Shown in pieces: positions 44,149 to 51,862 of a stretch of 51,862 bases of DNA. The notes under the pieces were generated by a model, which saw only the letters and a program-made list of their open reading frames with translations, ran no database searches and was not told where the DNA came from. Source of the DNA: CAKVOD01 sp964606505 (GTDB lineage Bacteria > Bacillota > Clostridia > Christensenellales > UBA1242); NCBI GenBank assembly GCA_964606505.1, contig CAZSGM010000008.1, positions 1 to 51,862 on the forward strand, written 5' to 3'. How positions within the stretch are numbered: the stretch's first letter is position 1; every line of letters starts with the position of its first letter. The translations under genes and the position numbers were made by a program.

Positions 44149-45246
44149 TTAATTGTTTTCTTTTATTAAATAGTCATTAATGAATTCTTGAATGTCTCCG
44201 TCCATAACGCTCGCAATGTCAGGCGTTTCAAACCCCGTGCGGTGGTCTTTAACCATAGTATACGGATGGAAAACATAAGAACGAATTTGGCTCCCCCATT
44301 CAATTTTCTTGAGTTTGCCCTGAATGTTGTTCATTTTCTCGCGCTCTTGCTGTTCCTTAATCTCCGCAAGTTTAGCGGTCAACATTTTCATAGCAGTAGC
44401 CCTGTTTTGTATTTGTGAGCGCTCATTTTGACACTGCACAACAATCCCCGTCGGAATATGTTTAATTCTAACTGCGGACTCAGTCTTGTTAATGTGCTGC
44501 CCGCCCGCGCCACTCGCGCGATAGGTATCTATTTTCAAGTCCTCGTCCTTAATCTCAAACTCCTCACTCTCAATAACTGGCGTAACCTCAACACTCGCAA
44601 ACGAAGTGTGCCGCCTAGCATTTGAGTCAAACGGCGAAATGCGCACCAACCTGTGCACGCCCTTTTCGCACCTTAAGTACCCATAAGCGTTTTCGCCCTC
44701 AACCTCAATAGTTGCGCTCTTAACCCCCGTCGTGTCGCCCGCCTGAATGTCGATGATGTTGAATGTAAAGTTACTCCTAACGCAATAACGTTGGTACATC
44801 CTAAACAACATATCCGCCCAGTCCGTCGCCTCAGTTCCGCCTGCGCCGCTGTGCACAGTCAAAATCGCGTTGCACGTATCATACTTCCCGTCAAGCAACG
44901 CACTTATCCACAGCCTGCGACTCTCCTTGTCGATAATCCCCTCATCTGCTGCAATCTCCTCGCTCATCTGCGAAAGTTCCTCATCGTTAACATTGTCAAC
45001 AATAAACTTCACCGCCTCCGCCTTGTCCGTCAGCGCGCGCACTTCCGCCAGCAACTCCTGTAGATACCTAAGACGTTTCCCGACCTGCCCACTCCTGCGC
45101 ATATCTAGGTAAAAATCAGGTGCCGTCATCTCTTTTTCAAGTTCCGCAATTTCCTGCAAAACAACGTCCTCTTTAAATCTCGACTTAATTTGCTCAATGC
45201 GTTCGTCAATAAGTGAAAGTTTTTCTACAATTTCGTCTCTTGTCAT
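44149..45246 (-). CDS. prfB: Peptide chain release factor 2, without programmed frameshift
   Basis: A 365-residue RF2. The codon-recognition motif SPF is in RISPFDSNARRHTSF, and the catalytic GGQ in SGAGGQHINKTES. It ends translation at UGA and UAA. In many bacteria codon 25-26 has an in-frame UGA that must be passed by +1 frameshifting; here the reading frame is continuous through that point (KSRFKEDVVLQEIAEL), so the autoregulatory frameshift is absent. The gene is between a lipoprotein gene (12 bases upstream) and tsaD (39 bases downstream). A perfect DnaA box lies inside it. Confidence 0.96.
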   Translation of the reverse strand: MTRDEIVEKLSLIDERIEQIKSRFKEDVVLQEIAELEKEMTAPDFYLDMRRSGQVGKRLRYLQELLAEVRALTDKAEAVKFIVDNVNDEELSQMSEEIAADEGIIDKESRRLWISALLDGKYDTCNAILTVHSGAGGTEATDWADMLFRMYQRYCVRSNFTFNIIDIQAGDTTGVKSATIEVEGENAYGYLRCEKGVHRLVRISPFDSNARRHTSFASVEVTPVIESEEFEIKDEDLKIDTYRASGAGGQHINKTESAVRIKHIPTGIVVQCQNERSQIQNRATAMKMLTAKLAEIKEQQEREKMNNIQGKLKKIEWGSQIRSYVFHPYTMVKDHRTGFETPDIASVMDGDIQEFINDYLIKENN

Positions 45247-45258
45247 TAAAAATATACC

Positions 45259-46593
45259 TCAATTTTTGTCATTGTCCCCGATGTTATCGCTTTTTGAAGG
45301 GGTTTTGCCCTCTTTTAGTTTACCGAAATAATCGTTTAGCAACTGCGCGTGTGTTTGCGTAGTTTTGCCGTCGTTCTGCGCGCCTGTTCCGCTATTTTGC
45401 GCACTTGACTGCGACAAACTCCCTGCGCCCGCTTGCCTTGCCTTGTCGCCCGCGTTTTCATTAACGCCGCCTACCTTGAAACTCCCCACGTTGCCGCTTG
45501 CCAAGTTAGCATTGCCGCTGTTTCCGTCAAAACTCGCGCTTCCCCCACCATTCAAGTTGCGCTCCACGCTCCCCGCGTTGCCACTACCGCCGAAGCTCGC
45601 GCCGCCCAAACCTGCACTCGTACCGAAACCTGCCGCGCTCGCGCCACTATCATTGCCGCCCACAACGCCTCCGCCCGCGCTAGGTGTTGTACCCGACTTA
45701 CCTTTGATAACTTTCATAACCTTGTGCCCAACTAGCATCACAACCGCAAACACTGCGACCAAAACTAGCGCCGCAACGTACCACGCAACCGCGTTGACCC
45801 TGTACCTGTAAAGCACCAAGCGGTTGTCGCCGTCAGGCTCGTAGTTCCAAACATAGTGTTTCATAACGTAAGACTCGCTCGTCCCGTCAAGCATCTTCCT
45901 CATTTCTGTTTGCAAGTACTCAGTGTCGCAGTTTGCCTTCAAGCGATTGACGCGCGCATAATCCTGCGGAACCGCATAATCGTAACAAATGTTTGCAAAC
46001 TTAACATCCTCGCCTAGGCTAACACCGCGCGCAGAAAGTTCCGCCTTAATTTCGTCGTAAACCTTCTGAATTTCCTCGGCGTCCGCAATTGGTAAAGTTG
46101 TGTCCTGATAAATAATCTTATCGCAAAACAACCCCTCTTCAATCGTCGTCTCGCTCGCATCCTCTTCCTCTTCGCCGCCGCTAGGCTCGCCGCTTCTAAG
46201 CGCAACATACTCATTGTAAAAATATGAACTAGCAAACAATATATAGCAAACAATCCTGCCGCCGCGCGTCGTCCCCGTGTTTTCTTGAGGCTCAATCCAC
46301 GCCTTCCACGGATAACGCCCCAGCATTTCGTGCTCAGTTATGTACGTCATCGCCAAATCGTTTATCTCAATCTGATACGCGTTTAAGTAATCATAAACAA
46401 CATCATAAATTGCCTGCGCCTCGTCCTCATCATACTTTTGCGCAATCTCTCTCTCGTCAAGCACAACCGAGAAGCTTTGCCTAATCGTGCCGTCAGGCAA
46501 CAAACTCATCCCAACATTAACCGAACTACTGCACCCGCAAAATGCGCACACCAAAAACATCAACACGCCCGCAACAATAAATCTGTTCTTCAT
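45259..46593 (-). CDS. Lipoprotein with a C-terminal membrane helix and Gly/Ser/Asn-rich tail
   Basis: A 444-residue protein of no family I recognise. The N-terminus is a lipoprotein signal (VLMFLVCAFCGCSSS), then a globular extracellular part of about 250 residues beginning VNVGMSLLPDGTIRQSFSVV. A membrane helix (VAWYVAALVLVAVFAVVMLVG) follows, with a basic end (HKVMKVIKGK), and finally about 150 residues rich in Gly, Ser, Asn and Ala. That tail would be in the cytoplasm, an unusual topology for a lipoprotein: anchored by lipid and by a helix. It is the first gene of the operon with prfB (12-base gap). GGAG precedes the ATG. Confidence 0.7.
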   Translation of the reverse strand: MKNRFIVAGVLMFLVCAFCGCSSSVNVGMSLLPDGTIRQSFSVVLDEREIAQKYDEDEAQAIYDVVYDYLNAYQIEINDLAMTYITEHEMLGRYPWKAWIEPQENTGTTRGGRIVCYILFASSYFYNEYVALRSGEPSGGEEEEDASETTIEEGLFCDKIIYQDTTLPIADAEEIQKVYDEIKAELSARGVSLGEDVKFANICYDYAVPQDYARVNRLKANCDTEYLQTEMRKMLDGTSESYVMKHYVWNYEPDGDNRLVLYRYRVNAVAWYVAALVLVAVFAVVMLVGHKVMKVIKGKSGTTPSAGGGVVGGNDSGASAAGFGTSAGLGGASFGGSGNAGSVERNLNGGGSASFDGNSGNANLASGNVGSFKVGGVNENAGDKARQAGAGSLSQSSAQNSGTGAQNDGKTTQTHAQLLNDYFGKLKEGKTPSKSDNIGDNDKN

Positions 46594-46924
46594 AAATTCT
46601 CCATAAGTAAAATTCCCGCGATTTTCACCGCCCGCCGCAACCCGCTATATATAATAAGGTTGCCATTTTAGCCAAAACTAAAAGTTTTCCTTATATTATA
46701 TATTTTTTTTGCTAATTTAACAACTGTTTTTCAACTTTTTTTCACGCCCCGCCCCAAAATTGTGAAACAATGTATAAAAACGCTCTCCAATGCACCCGCC
46801 AATTCTACGCACTCGCCTTGAAATCCACCCTAAAAAACACAACAAAAAAAAGACGAAAATTCCGCCCGCCGTTTTTAGTCCATTTTGACCCCATAACGAT
46901 TTTAAGCCGTTTTTAGCAACTTTT

Positions 46925-47090
46925 CTTTCGCTTATGTGTACCATAAGCGAAAGATTTACACCATTATTCTATCAAATTCGATAAAAAATATCAAATATTT
47001 TGCATTATTTTGCCATTTTCCCCTGTTTTTTTTGTGTTTTTTCCCAAAAATTGCCCCCTTTTCTTTCGCTTATGGTACACATAAGCGAAA
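46925..47090. repeat. Pair of mirror-image AGCGAAA hairpins
   Basis: CTTTCGCTTATG (46925-46936), loop TGTAC, CATAAGCGAAAG (46942-46953) and CTTTCGCTTATG (47063-47074), loop GTACA, CATAAGCGAAA (47080-47090). The second copy is the reverse complement of the first, including the loop, so together they form inverted terminal repeats around 109 bases. They lie in the divergent spacer 46594-47153, which has no gene. The core AGCGAAA is shared with the array at 11833-11939. Confidence 0.85.
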
Positions 47091-47153
47091 AATCCAAATG
47101 GCGCCTTTTGCGCGTCATACCACAACAAAAACACATTAAGGAGAAACTTACAA

Positions 47154-48410
47154 ATGAAATTAAGAAAGATTAGAATGTGGCTAATTACGCTTATCCCCCT
47201 CGTGATAATTGGCATATTTTGTGCTCTGCTTTTTGGCTTAGTACTCAACTCTCACACGCACACATTTGAAGACAACTGGACATACGACGAGACAAATCAC
47301 TGGCACGCCGCGACTTGCTCACACAAAGACCAAATTGTTTCGCTTGCTCCTCACATTTGGAGCGACGAAGAACTGGTTCCTCAAACTGAAACAGCACTGG
47401 CATACAAAAAACAAACTTGCACTGTTTGCCAATTTGAAAAGGTTGAAACAATTGCTAGACACGCGCACGACGCTTCAAACCCACTTGAAAGCGACGGAAC
47501 TTCACACTGGCGCACTTGCCAACTATGTGGGCTAAAGTATGACCTTACAACACACAATTCCGTAGAAAACTACTCAGTTACAAAAAACAACGGTGCCTAT
47601 TCGGTTGCGTCGCACTCAACCTGCACTTACTGTGCCCACGAAACCACCCCTGTCGCACTCCCCCAAACTAAGTACGAGGTAATACAAGATACGAGCATTG
47701 AGTCGGGAGCAAAAACCTTCTCTACTGCCAACACAATTTATATTTTAGATGGTACCTTTTCTAGGGTAAAATTCACTATTGATGCCGAAAATGTAACAAT
47801 AATAGGCAGTTGTGCAACAACTTCTATTGAAGTTAACTATACCGAAAACGCCCAAAATAGTGTTATATACGAATGTAACTTACCATTTTATAACCTCGGA
47901 ACAAACATCTATGGGGACGTTTCTTATTTAGAATGCACCATTAACAGCATATACCTTACGGCAAAAAACAAAAATATTAATATCGTATTTGATAATTGCA
48001 CAATTACAGGCACCGACTCTTACGGAATTCACGTCCTTTACGGATATGACGAAAATTCAAACGACTGCAACCTCAGTGTTACCAACTGCTCTTTTAGCCA
48101 GATTGGAGCGTACACAATATTTTTATTCGGAAACTCTTCCACTGCAAAATTTGGCAACATTGAAATAGCCAACAACCAATTCCTCGGCGGCTGGGGCGAC
48201 GGAAAAGTAAAACGCGCAGTCCTAAAACTCCACCAAGACGCGGAACTCTGCCCCATTAGTTATGACGACATTACCGATACTAGCAAACTGACAAACGCAG
48301 CAAGAGCACTCGTTACAAAGATTTTAAACAGCAACAACACCTTCGACAAAGGCGGAATTGCCTGCTCATACTTTAATATTGACGGGATATATTTTGATAC
48401 CCTCGACTAA
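47154..48410 (+). CDS. Membrane-anchored His/Cys-rich and parallel beta-helix surface protein
   Basis: A 418-residue protein. A short basic N-terminus is followed by one membrane helix (WLITLIPLVIIGIFCALLFG). Outside is a His/Cys-rich segment with HTHTFEDNW, HWHAATC, CTVCQFEK, HWRTCQLCG and CTYCAH. From about residue 170 the sequence is a run of short beta strands with asparagine turns, typical of a right-handed parallel beta-helix (NITIIG-like, VTNCSFSQI, IEIANNQF). The His/Cys segment is related to that of the LRR protein at 15338-18748. Beta-helix domains often bind or cleave polysaccharide, but no catalytic residues can be named. AAGGAG precedes the ATG. Confidence 0.75.
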   Translation: MKLRKIRMWLITLIPLVIIGIFCALLFGLVLNSHTHTFEDNWTYDETNHWHAATCSHKDQIVSLAPHIWSDEELVPQTETALAYKKQTCTVCQFEKVETIARHAHDASNPLESDGTSHWRTCQLCGLKYDLTTHNSVENYSVTKNNGAYSVASHSTCTYCAHETTPVALPQTKYEVIQDTSIESGAKTFSTANTIYILDGTFSRVKFTIDAENVTIIGSCATTSIEVNYTENAQNSVIYECNLPFYNLGTNIYGDVSYLECTINSIYLTAKNKNINIVFDNCTITGTDSYGIHVLYGYDENSNDCNLSVTNCSFSQIGAYTIFLFGNSSTAKFGNIEIANNQFLGGWGDGKVKRAVLKLHQDAELCPISYDDITDTSKLTNAARALVTKILNSNNTFDKGGIACSYFNIDGIYFDTLD

Positions 48411-48502
48411 TTTAGTCGTTCCCCTGCCTTAACTCAAGTAAAGTTCCAAAACGCCTACACGCAAATTTCCTCCCTACAACTTCCACTTGTTTGCAAAAAC
48501 AA

Positions 48503-48531
48503 TTGAAAAATGCCAATTTATATGTTATAAT
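48503..48531 (+). promoter_or_regulatory. Promoter of the SDR gene
   Basis: TTGAAA (48503-48508), 17 bases, TATAAT (48526-48531), with the extended -10 TG at 48523-48524. A GGAGG Shine-Dalgarno follows at 48551-48555. Confidence 0.85.
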
Positions 48532-48560
48532 GCAGTAACAAACAAGTTTAGGAGGAAATT

Positions 48561-49550
48561 ATGAAAGCATTTATCGTCGGCGGAACAGGACTCATCGGCT
48601 ACCACGCTACCCTTGAACTTCTCGAGCGCGGCCACCAAGTTAAGAGCCTCGGACTAACACCCCCACCAACAAAAGGTATCTTTTCAAAACAAGTCGAGTA
48701 TACGCAAGGAAACATCGAAGAAATGACCGACCGCGAACTAACCGACTGCATCAAGGGCTCTGACTGGCTTTTGTATGCCTGCTCATCAAACGCGCACGAT
48801 ATAGTCAAAGCCCCCGCGAGCGACTATTTTAGGGTACATAACGTTTTCCCAATCGAGCGCATTTTACGCCTCGCACAAGACGCAGGGGTAAAAAAGGTTG
48901 TCCTTGTCAGCAACGCATATGTGTACTTCAACAGCGTCTTTGCCGACCTGCGCCTTGAAAAATGGCACCCTTATATTAGAGCGACTTACGACCAAGAAAA
49001 CGCCGCGCGCCGCTTCAACACGACTTCCTTCCAAGTTATCGTGTTACAGACACCGCAAATTTGGGGGACAATGCCAATCCGCCGCCCAATGCACCACGAG
49101 CTAGTTTTGGAAATGTACCGCACTTCAAACTACTCCGCATTCAAGGGTACAATCCCCGTTATAACGGTTAAGCAAGTTGCCCAAGCCATCTGCGGCGCAT
49201 TTGAAAAACTTACCCGCGGCGAAACAATCGCAATATCGGGCGACAACTACACCTACAAGAAAATTAATGAACTCATTATGCAGGGACTTAATATGAAACC
49301 TTACGTCCCTTACATCCACAACCTAAAATACAAACTCAACGAGTCGCGCAGAGTGAAAGTTTGGCGCAGGTCAGGGCTCGAAGCAGGAATTGACCCCGTC
49401 AAAATTTTGGAGTTTAAGTCAAGAAACGCGACAATCGACCCCAAAATCGCGTACAAAAAGTTGGGAGTTATGCCCGACGACATCGACGCCGCAATCCGCG
49501 ATTCGGCAAGGCGAACAATCGAATTTGCCAAATTACATAAGGAAATTTAA
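48561..49550 (+). CDS. NAD(P)-dependent epimerase/dehydratase-like protein (extended SDR) with altered active site
   Basis: A 329-residue extended short-chain dehydrogenase fold. The cofactor motif GGTGLIG is at residues 8-14, and the strand VLVSNAYVY follows where the catalytic Ser/Thr normally sits. The usual YxxxK reads HPYIRATYDQENA: Tyr is kept, but Thr replaces the Lys. The protein may thus bind a nucleotide cofactor without standard SDR chemistry. The C-terminal half (FKGTIPVITVKQVAQAICGA) matches substrate domains of NmrA or UDP-sugar epimerase-like proteins. The substrate is unknown. Strong promoter, GGAGG and terminator mark a single-gene unit. Confidence 0.75.
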   Translation: MKAFIVGGTGLIGYHATLELLERGHQVKSLGLTPPPTKGIFSKQVEYTQGNIEEMTDRELTDCIKGSDWLLYACSSNAHDIVKAPASDYFRVHNVFPIERILRLAQDAGVKKVVLVSNAYVYFNSVFADLRLEKWHPYIRATYDQENAARRFNTTSFQVIVLQTPQIWGTMPIRRPMHHELVLEMYRTSNYSAFKGTIPVITVKQVAQAICGAFEKLTRGETIAISGDNYTYKKINELIMQGLNMKPYVPYIHNLKYKLNESRRVKVWRRSGLEAGIDPVKILEFKSRNATIDPKIAYKKLGVMPDDIDAAIRDSARRTIEFAKLHKEI

Positions 49551-49559
49551 CAAAAACCA

Positions 49560-49598
49560 CCCCAAAACGCGCTATTTTCGTGTTTCGGGGCTTTTTTT
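49560..49598 (+). terminator. Terminator of the SDR gene
   Basis: CCCCAAAACGCG (49560-49571) pairs with CGTGTTTCGGGG (49579-49590), with one mismatch and one G-T, followed by CTTTTTTT. Confidence 0.85.
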
Positions 49599-49610
49599 GC
49601 GAAACTTTTT

Positions 49611-49640
49611 TTGCAAATCGCAACTTTTTTGCGGTATAAT
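49611..49640 (+). promoter_or_regulatory. Promoter of the coiled-coil peptide gene
   Basis: TTGCAA (49611-49616), 18 bases, TATAAT (49635-49640). Confidence 0.6.
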
Positions 49641-49669
49641 ATAAGTGAACATTTTGCAAAAGGAAAATT

Positions 49670-49900
49670 ATGAACAACATCGAACTAAACCAACTGCAAG
49701 ACGACCTAAGCGAACTCACAAAACGCCTTGCAAAAACAACCCGCGACCTGCATAAGTCGCTCGAAACTCAAATCGCCACCCGCGCAACCTCACAATCCGT
49801 CGCCCGACTAACAACCCAGCTGACAACCATCTCTTCCTCGCTCTCTGCGCTCGAGGCACGCGTACAAGCCCTCGAAACCCCTCCTGCGCAAACCAACTAA
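49670..49900 (+). CDS. Small coiled-coil protein, unrecognised
   Basis: A 76-residue protein that is almost entirely one heptad-patterned helix: NQLQDDLSELTKRLAKTTRD, then SVARLTTQLTTISSSLSALE, ending ARVQALETPPAQTN. Such peptides form dimers or trimers; the family is unknown. Its own promoter and AAAAGGA before the ATG support it as a real gene. No Cys, no membrane segment. No terminator is obvious after it. Confidence 0.6.
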   Translation: MNNIELNQLQDDLSELTKRLAKTTRDLHKSLETQIATRATSQSVARLTTQLTTISSSLSALEARVQALETPPAQTN

Positions 49901-50354
49901 CCCCCTCCGCCACCGCCCAACTTAAGTCGTGGCGAGCAATAAAAAATAAGGGAAAGCAAGTAAATGTTTTCCTTTATTTTTATGCCCCCACCTTAATTAA
50001 TCAAACTCACGCTCTCAACCACCGTCCATTCGCAACAAAATAAGTCCGTGCAGCCAGCCAAGCAAACAAACCTCTTCAACCACCAATACCCAACAAACCC
50101 CACGCACGCAGTCAAGCCCACGCGATGTTGCCAAAGCCCGCGCAGAGTTTCCAAACCCTCGCTCCATTATGCGGCGGCAAATTTATTAATGCCGCAAATG
50201 AATGTTGACACCCCAATTAAATTGTTAGCTTCACACTCGCTCAAAGCGTTCCCACGCACGCCGCGCAAGAATTACCCGCGCCCACGACAGGCGGCGTTAC
50301 GCCCAACCACGCCAAACTCGCGCAAAAAAAAACGGTTTTTCCAATCGCCCCCCG
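49901..50354. other. Gene-free spacer between the coiled-coil gene and the recombinase
   Basis: No gene. The plus strand is strongly C-rich and G-poor from 49980 to 50160, as in the 42.6-42.9 kb spacer. I see no att-like direct repeat or tRNA here. Confidence 0.5.
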
Positions 50355-51545
50355 CTATCGTGAAACCTTATTTAATATGCGGATGATTTCCTTGTCCGAG
50401 TTCGGGAACAAATGGCTGTACGTGTTAAGCGTCTGCTGCGTGTTCGAGTGCCCCAACCTGCGCGACACAAGCGCAACATTCGCACCTAGGTTAATCAGCA
50501 AACTCGTGTGCGAGTGCCTAAAGTCGTGTATGCGTATCTGCGGAACCCCCGCAATTATCGAGTAGTTTTTGAGCATCCGCGCATAACTAAAACTACACAG
50601 CGGCGCGTCTCCCCCAAACAAAAACTCCCCCGCAATCCCCGCCGCGCGCTTCCAATCAAGATAATCTCTCAACTGCTCCAGCAGCACATTCGGCAAACTA
50701 ACACTTCGCACGCTGCTCTTGTTTTTCGGCGTCGTTATTTTGTAAAGCGACCCATCAAGCGTCTTGCGCGTCAGCGATTTTGTTATGTTCAATACCCCCA
50801 CCCCAAAATCAATGTCGCCGTCCCTGAGCGCAAGCACCTCGCCAATTCGCGCCCCGCTGTAATAAAGCGTCATAAAAAAGGTTACCCACATTTTTTTAAT
50901 TCGCACACTCTTCGCCCTGCGCATTTTAGTTATGAACCGCCTAAACTGCGCCACGTCAAAAAAACGCATTTCTTTGACCTGCTCCCAGCTGTTTTTTAGC
51001 GGCTTAACCGCCAAAACTATGTTTGGGATGTCAAAAAGTTGCGACAAATACGAATAAAACGCGCACAACTCCGCGCGAATGTTGTTGACATACTTAATGG
51101 AAAGTTTGCGCTCCGACTTCGCGCTCTTCGTTTCCAGCAGCCGCGCCCGCCACGCCAAAACATCCCGCTTGGTAATCGTGAAAATGTTGCGCTCGCCAAA
51201 ATACGGCAAGATGTGCATTTCAAACACCTTGAGTTTGTTGTAAATCGTCGCCCCCTTCAGCGTCCTCTGCGCCTCCGCTATGTATTGCCTAAACTGCGCC
51301 GCAAAACTCACACTCCCCGCCGCGTTCGCCAGCGCATAAGCCTCGTACGCCTGTTGCGCCTCTTCCCGCGTCGCGAACCCCGACAACCGCTTGTTGACCG
51401 TAACTCCGTTTTCCTCGACCCGAAACCTAACCGTCCACTTCCCCAAAACCTGTGCCTCACACCCACACACGCCGCAACCCCCCGCCTGCAACTCTCGCCC
51501 ACACTTAGGGCATACCTTTTTACCTCTCTGTAAATAACTAGCCAT
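50355..51545 (-). CDS. Tyrosine recombinase (phage-type integrase) with an N-terminal zinc ribbon
   Basis: A 396-residue tyrosine recombinase. A zinc ribbon (CPKCGRELQAGGCGVCGC) occupies residues 12-29, followed by an AP2-like arm-binding part (WTVRFRVEENGVTV), an SAM-like core-binding domain and the catalytic domain. Active-site residues are Arg in SGARIGEVLAL, His-x-x-Arg in IHDFRHSHTS, His in LGHSN and the nucleophile Tyr in TLNTYSHLF. Such enzymes integrate and excise mobile islands or phages. The arm-binding zinc ribbon is less common. AGGAGAGG precedes the ATG. No excisionase or att site can be seen; the cargo, if any, is right of the window. Confidence 0.93.
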   Translation of the reverse strand: MASYLQRGKKVCPKCGRELQAGGCGVCGCEAQVLGKWTVRFRVEENGVTVNKRLSGFATREEAQQAYEAYALANAAGSVSFAAQFRQYIAEAQRTLKGATIYNKLKVFEMHILPYFGERNIFTITKRDVLAWRARLLETKSAKSERKLSIKYVNNIRAELCAFYSYLSQLFDIPNIVLAVKPLKNSWEQVKEMRFFDVAQFRRFITKMRRAKSVRIKKMWVTFFMTLYYSGARIGEVLALRDGDIDFGVGVLNITKSLTRKTLDGSLYKITTPKNKSSVRSVSLPNVLLEQLRDYLDWKRAAGIAGEFLFGGDAPLCSFSYARMLKNYSIIAGVPQIRIHDFRHSHTSLLINLGANVALVSRRLGHSNTQQTLNTYSHLFPNSDKEIIRILNKVSR

Positions 51546-51566
51546 ATCCTCTCCTTTAACAATACG

Positions 51567-51609
51567 CTTTGATATGTTAATAAGTAATAAAAGCCAGTAT
51601 ATATCAAAG
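51567..51609. promoter_or_regulatory. Dyad upstream of the recombinase gene
   Basis: CTTTGATAT (51567-51575) and ATATCAAAG (51601-51609) are a perfect 9-bp inverted repeat with a 25-base spacer, 22-64 bases before the recombinase start. It could be an operator or an accessory site of the recombinase. Confidence 0.45.
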
Positions 51610-51728
51610 TATATCTTAACTAATTATAATATAATTTCGCCTCACTTTCAATATTTCCCCAAACGCTCTCAAAACTTTTCTCATCGCTCCAACCCCAGCC
51701 CAATCCCACCCGACGAATGGGCGCAAAA

Positions 51729-51762
51729 TCCTTTGTAAAAACTGAAACAAAAAAACAAAGGA
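51729..51762 (+). promoter_or_regulatory. Leader hairpin overlapping the Shine-Dalgarno of the right-edge gene
   Basis: TCCTTTGT (51729-51736) and ACAAAGGA (51755-51762) are perfectly complementary. The second arm contains the AAAGGA part of the ribosome binding site of the gene starting at 51774, so folding would hide it. Confidence 0.5.
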
Positions 51763-51773
51763 GAAAATTAAAA

Positions 51774-51862
51774 ATGCAAAAAGTTTCAAAACAAAGTCTT
51801 GCAATGATTGCCCTCTCAATCTTACTCGCAATCTCAATTGCCTTGACATTCACATTCGCTGC
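51774..51862 (+). CDS. Start of an exported protein, cut by the window edge
   Basis: Only the first 29 codons are visible: MQKVSKQSLAMIALSILLAI and then SIALTFTFA. A basic start and a long hydrophobic stretch make this a signal peptide or an N-terminal membrane anchor. AAAGGAG lies eight to ten bases before the ATG. The rest is outside the window, so the family is unknown. Confidence 0.7.
   Translation, partial: MQKVSKQSLAMIALSILLAISIALTFTFA

Noticed and set aside
50048..50386. 112-residue plus-strand frame before the recombinase
   Set aside because: The composition reflects a C-rich, G-poor spacer; no ribosome site, and it overlaps the 3' end of the recombinase gene.

Overview
The window is from the chromosome of a low-GC, endospore-forming Bacillota (Clostridia-like) bacterium. 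The evidence is a SipL-like SPOCS/LysM spore-coat protein, Veg, GerW/YtfJ, a YtfI-like DUF2953 protein, two DacF-type carboxypeptidases and a yabP-yabQ-divIC cluster. There are no ribosomal RNAs, CRISPR arrays or insertion sequences. I could not place the species; class I lysyl-tRNA synthetase and several poorly known surface proteins suggest an uncultured gut-type lineage, which is inference. || Layout. 0.3-7.3 kb: spore and cell-wall genes (SipL-like, veg, two dac genes, ytfJ, ytfI-like) and the yycJ hydrolase. 7.7-11.5 kb: a glycosyltransferase, tRNA-Lys fused in tandem to class I lysyl-tRNA synthetase, and a guanine-deaminase-like enzyme. 11.6-18.8 kb: accessory surface region with a DUF4143 ATPase remnant, a triple palindrome array, a 983-residue lipoprotein and an 1136-residue membrane LRR protein. 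19.1-25.4 kb: tRNA-Ser(CGA), a minimal [FeFe]-hydrogenase-like protein on an apparently leaderless mRNA, a zinc ribbon, DUF378, a GHMP sugar kinase and three unrecognised genes. 25.8-34.5 kb: gyrB-gyrA, divergent yabP-yabQ-divIC, a membrane DUF2188 protein and a lipoprotein. 35.0-42.4 kb: rpoB-rpoC without rplJL in front. 42.4-43.0 kb: a gene-free region with three perfect DnaA boxes. 43.0-46.6 kb: a lipoprotein-prfB-tsaD operon. 46.6-51.9 kb: mirror-image hairpins, a beta-helix surface protein, an atypical SDR, a coiled-coil peptide, a tyrosine recombinase and the start of an exported protein cut by the window edge. || How the parts relate. Many genes (gyrBA, rpoBC, yabPQ-divIC, veg, yycJ) lie near the replication origin in Bacillus, and most large essential genes are on the minus strand. 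By eye the plus strand is C-rich, so replication probably runs right to left with the origin to the right. The DnaA-box cluster at 42.59-42.96 kb is therefore either a DnaA-binding control locus or an origin; the lack of an obvious skew flip favours the former. || Main points for a second look: the DnaA-box cluster; the tRNA-Lys/class I LysRS tandem; substitutions in the rifampicin pocket of RpoB; two families of AGCGAAA palindromes; membrane proteins with lysine-rich cytoplasmic tails, one histone-H1-like; and the short or absent mRNA leaders of two genes.
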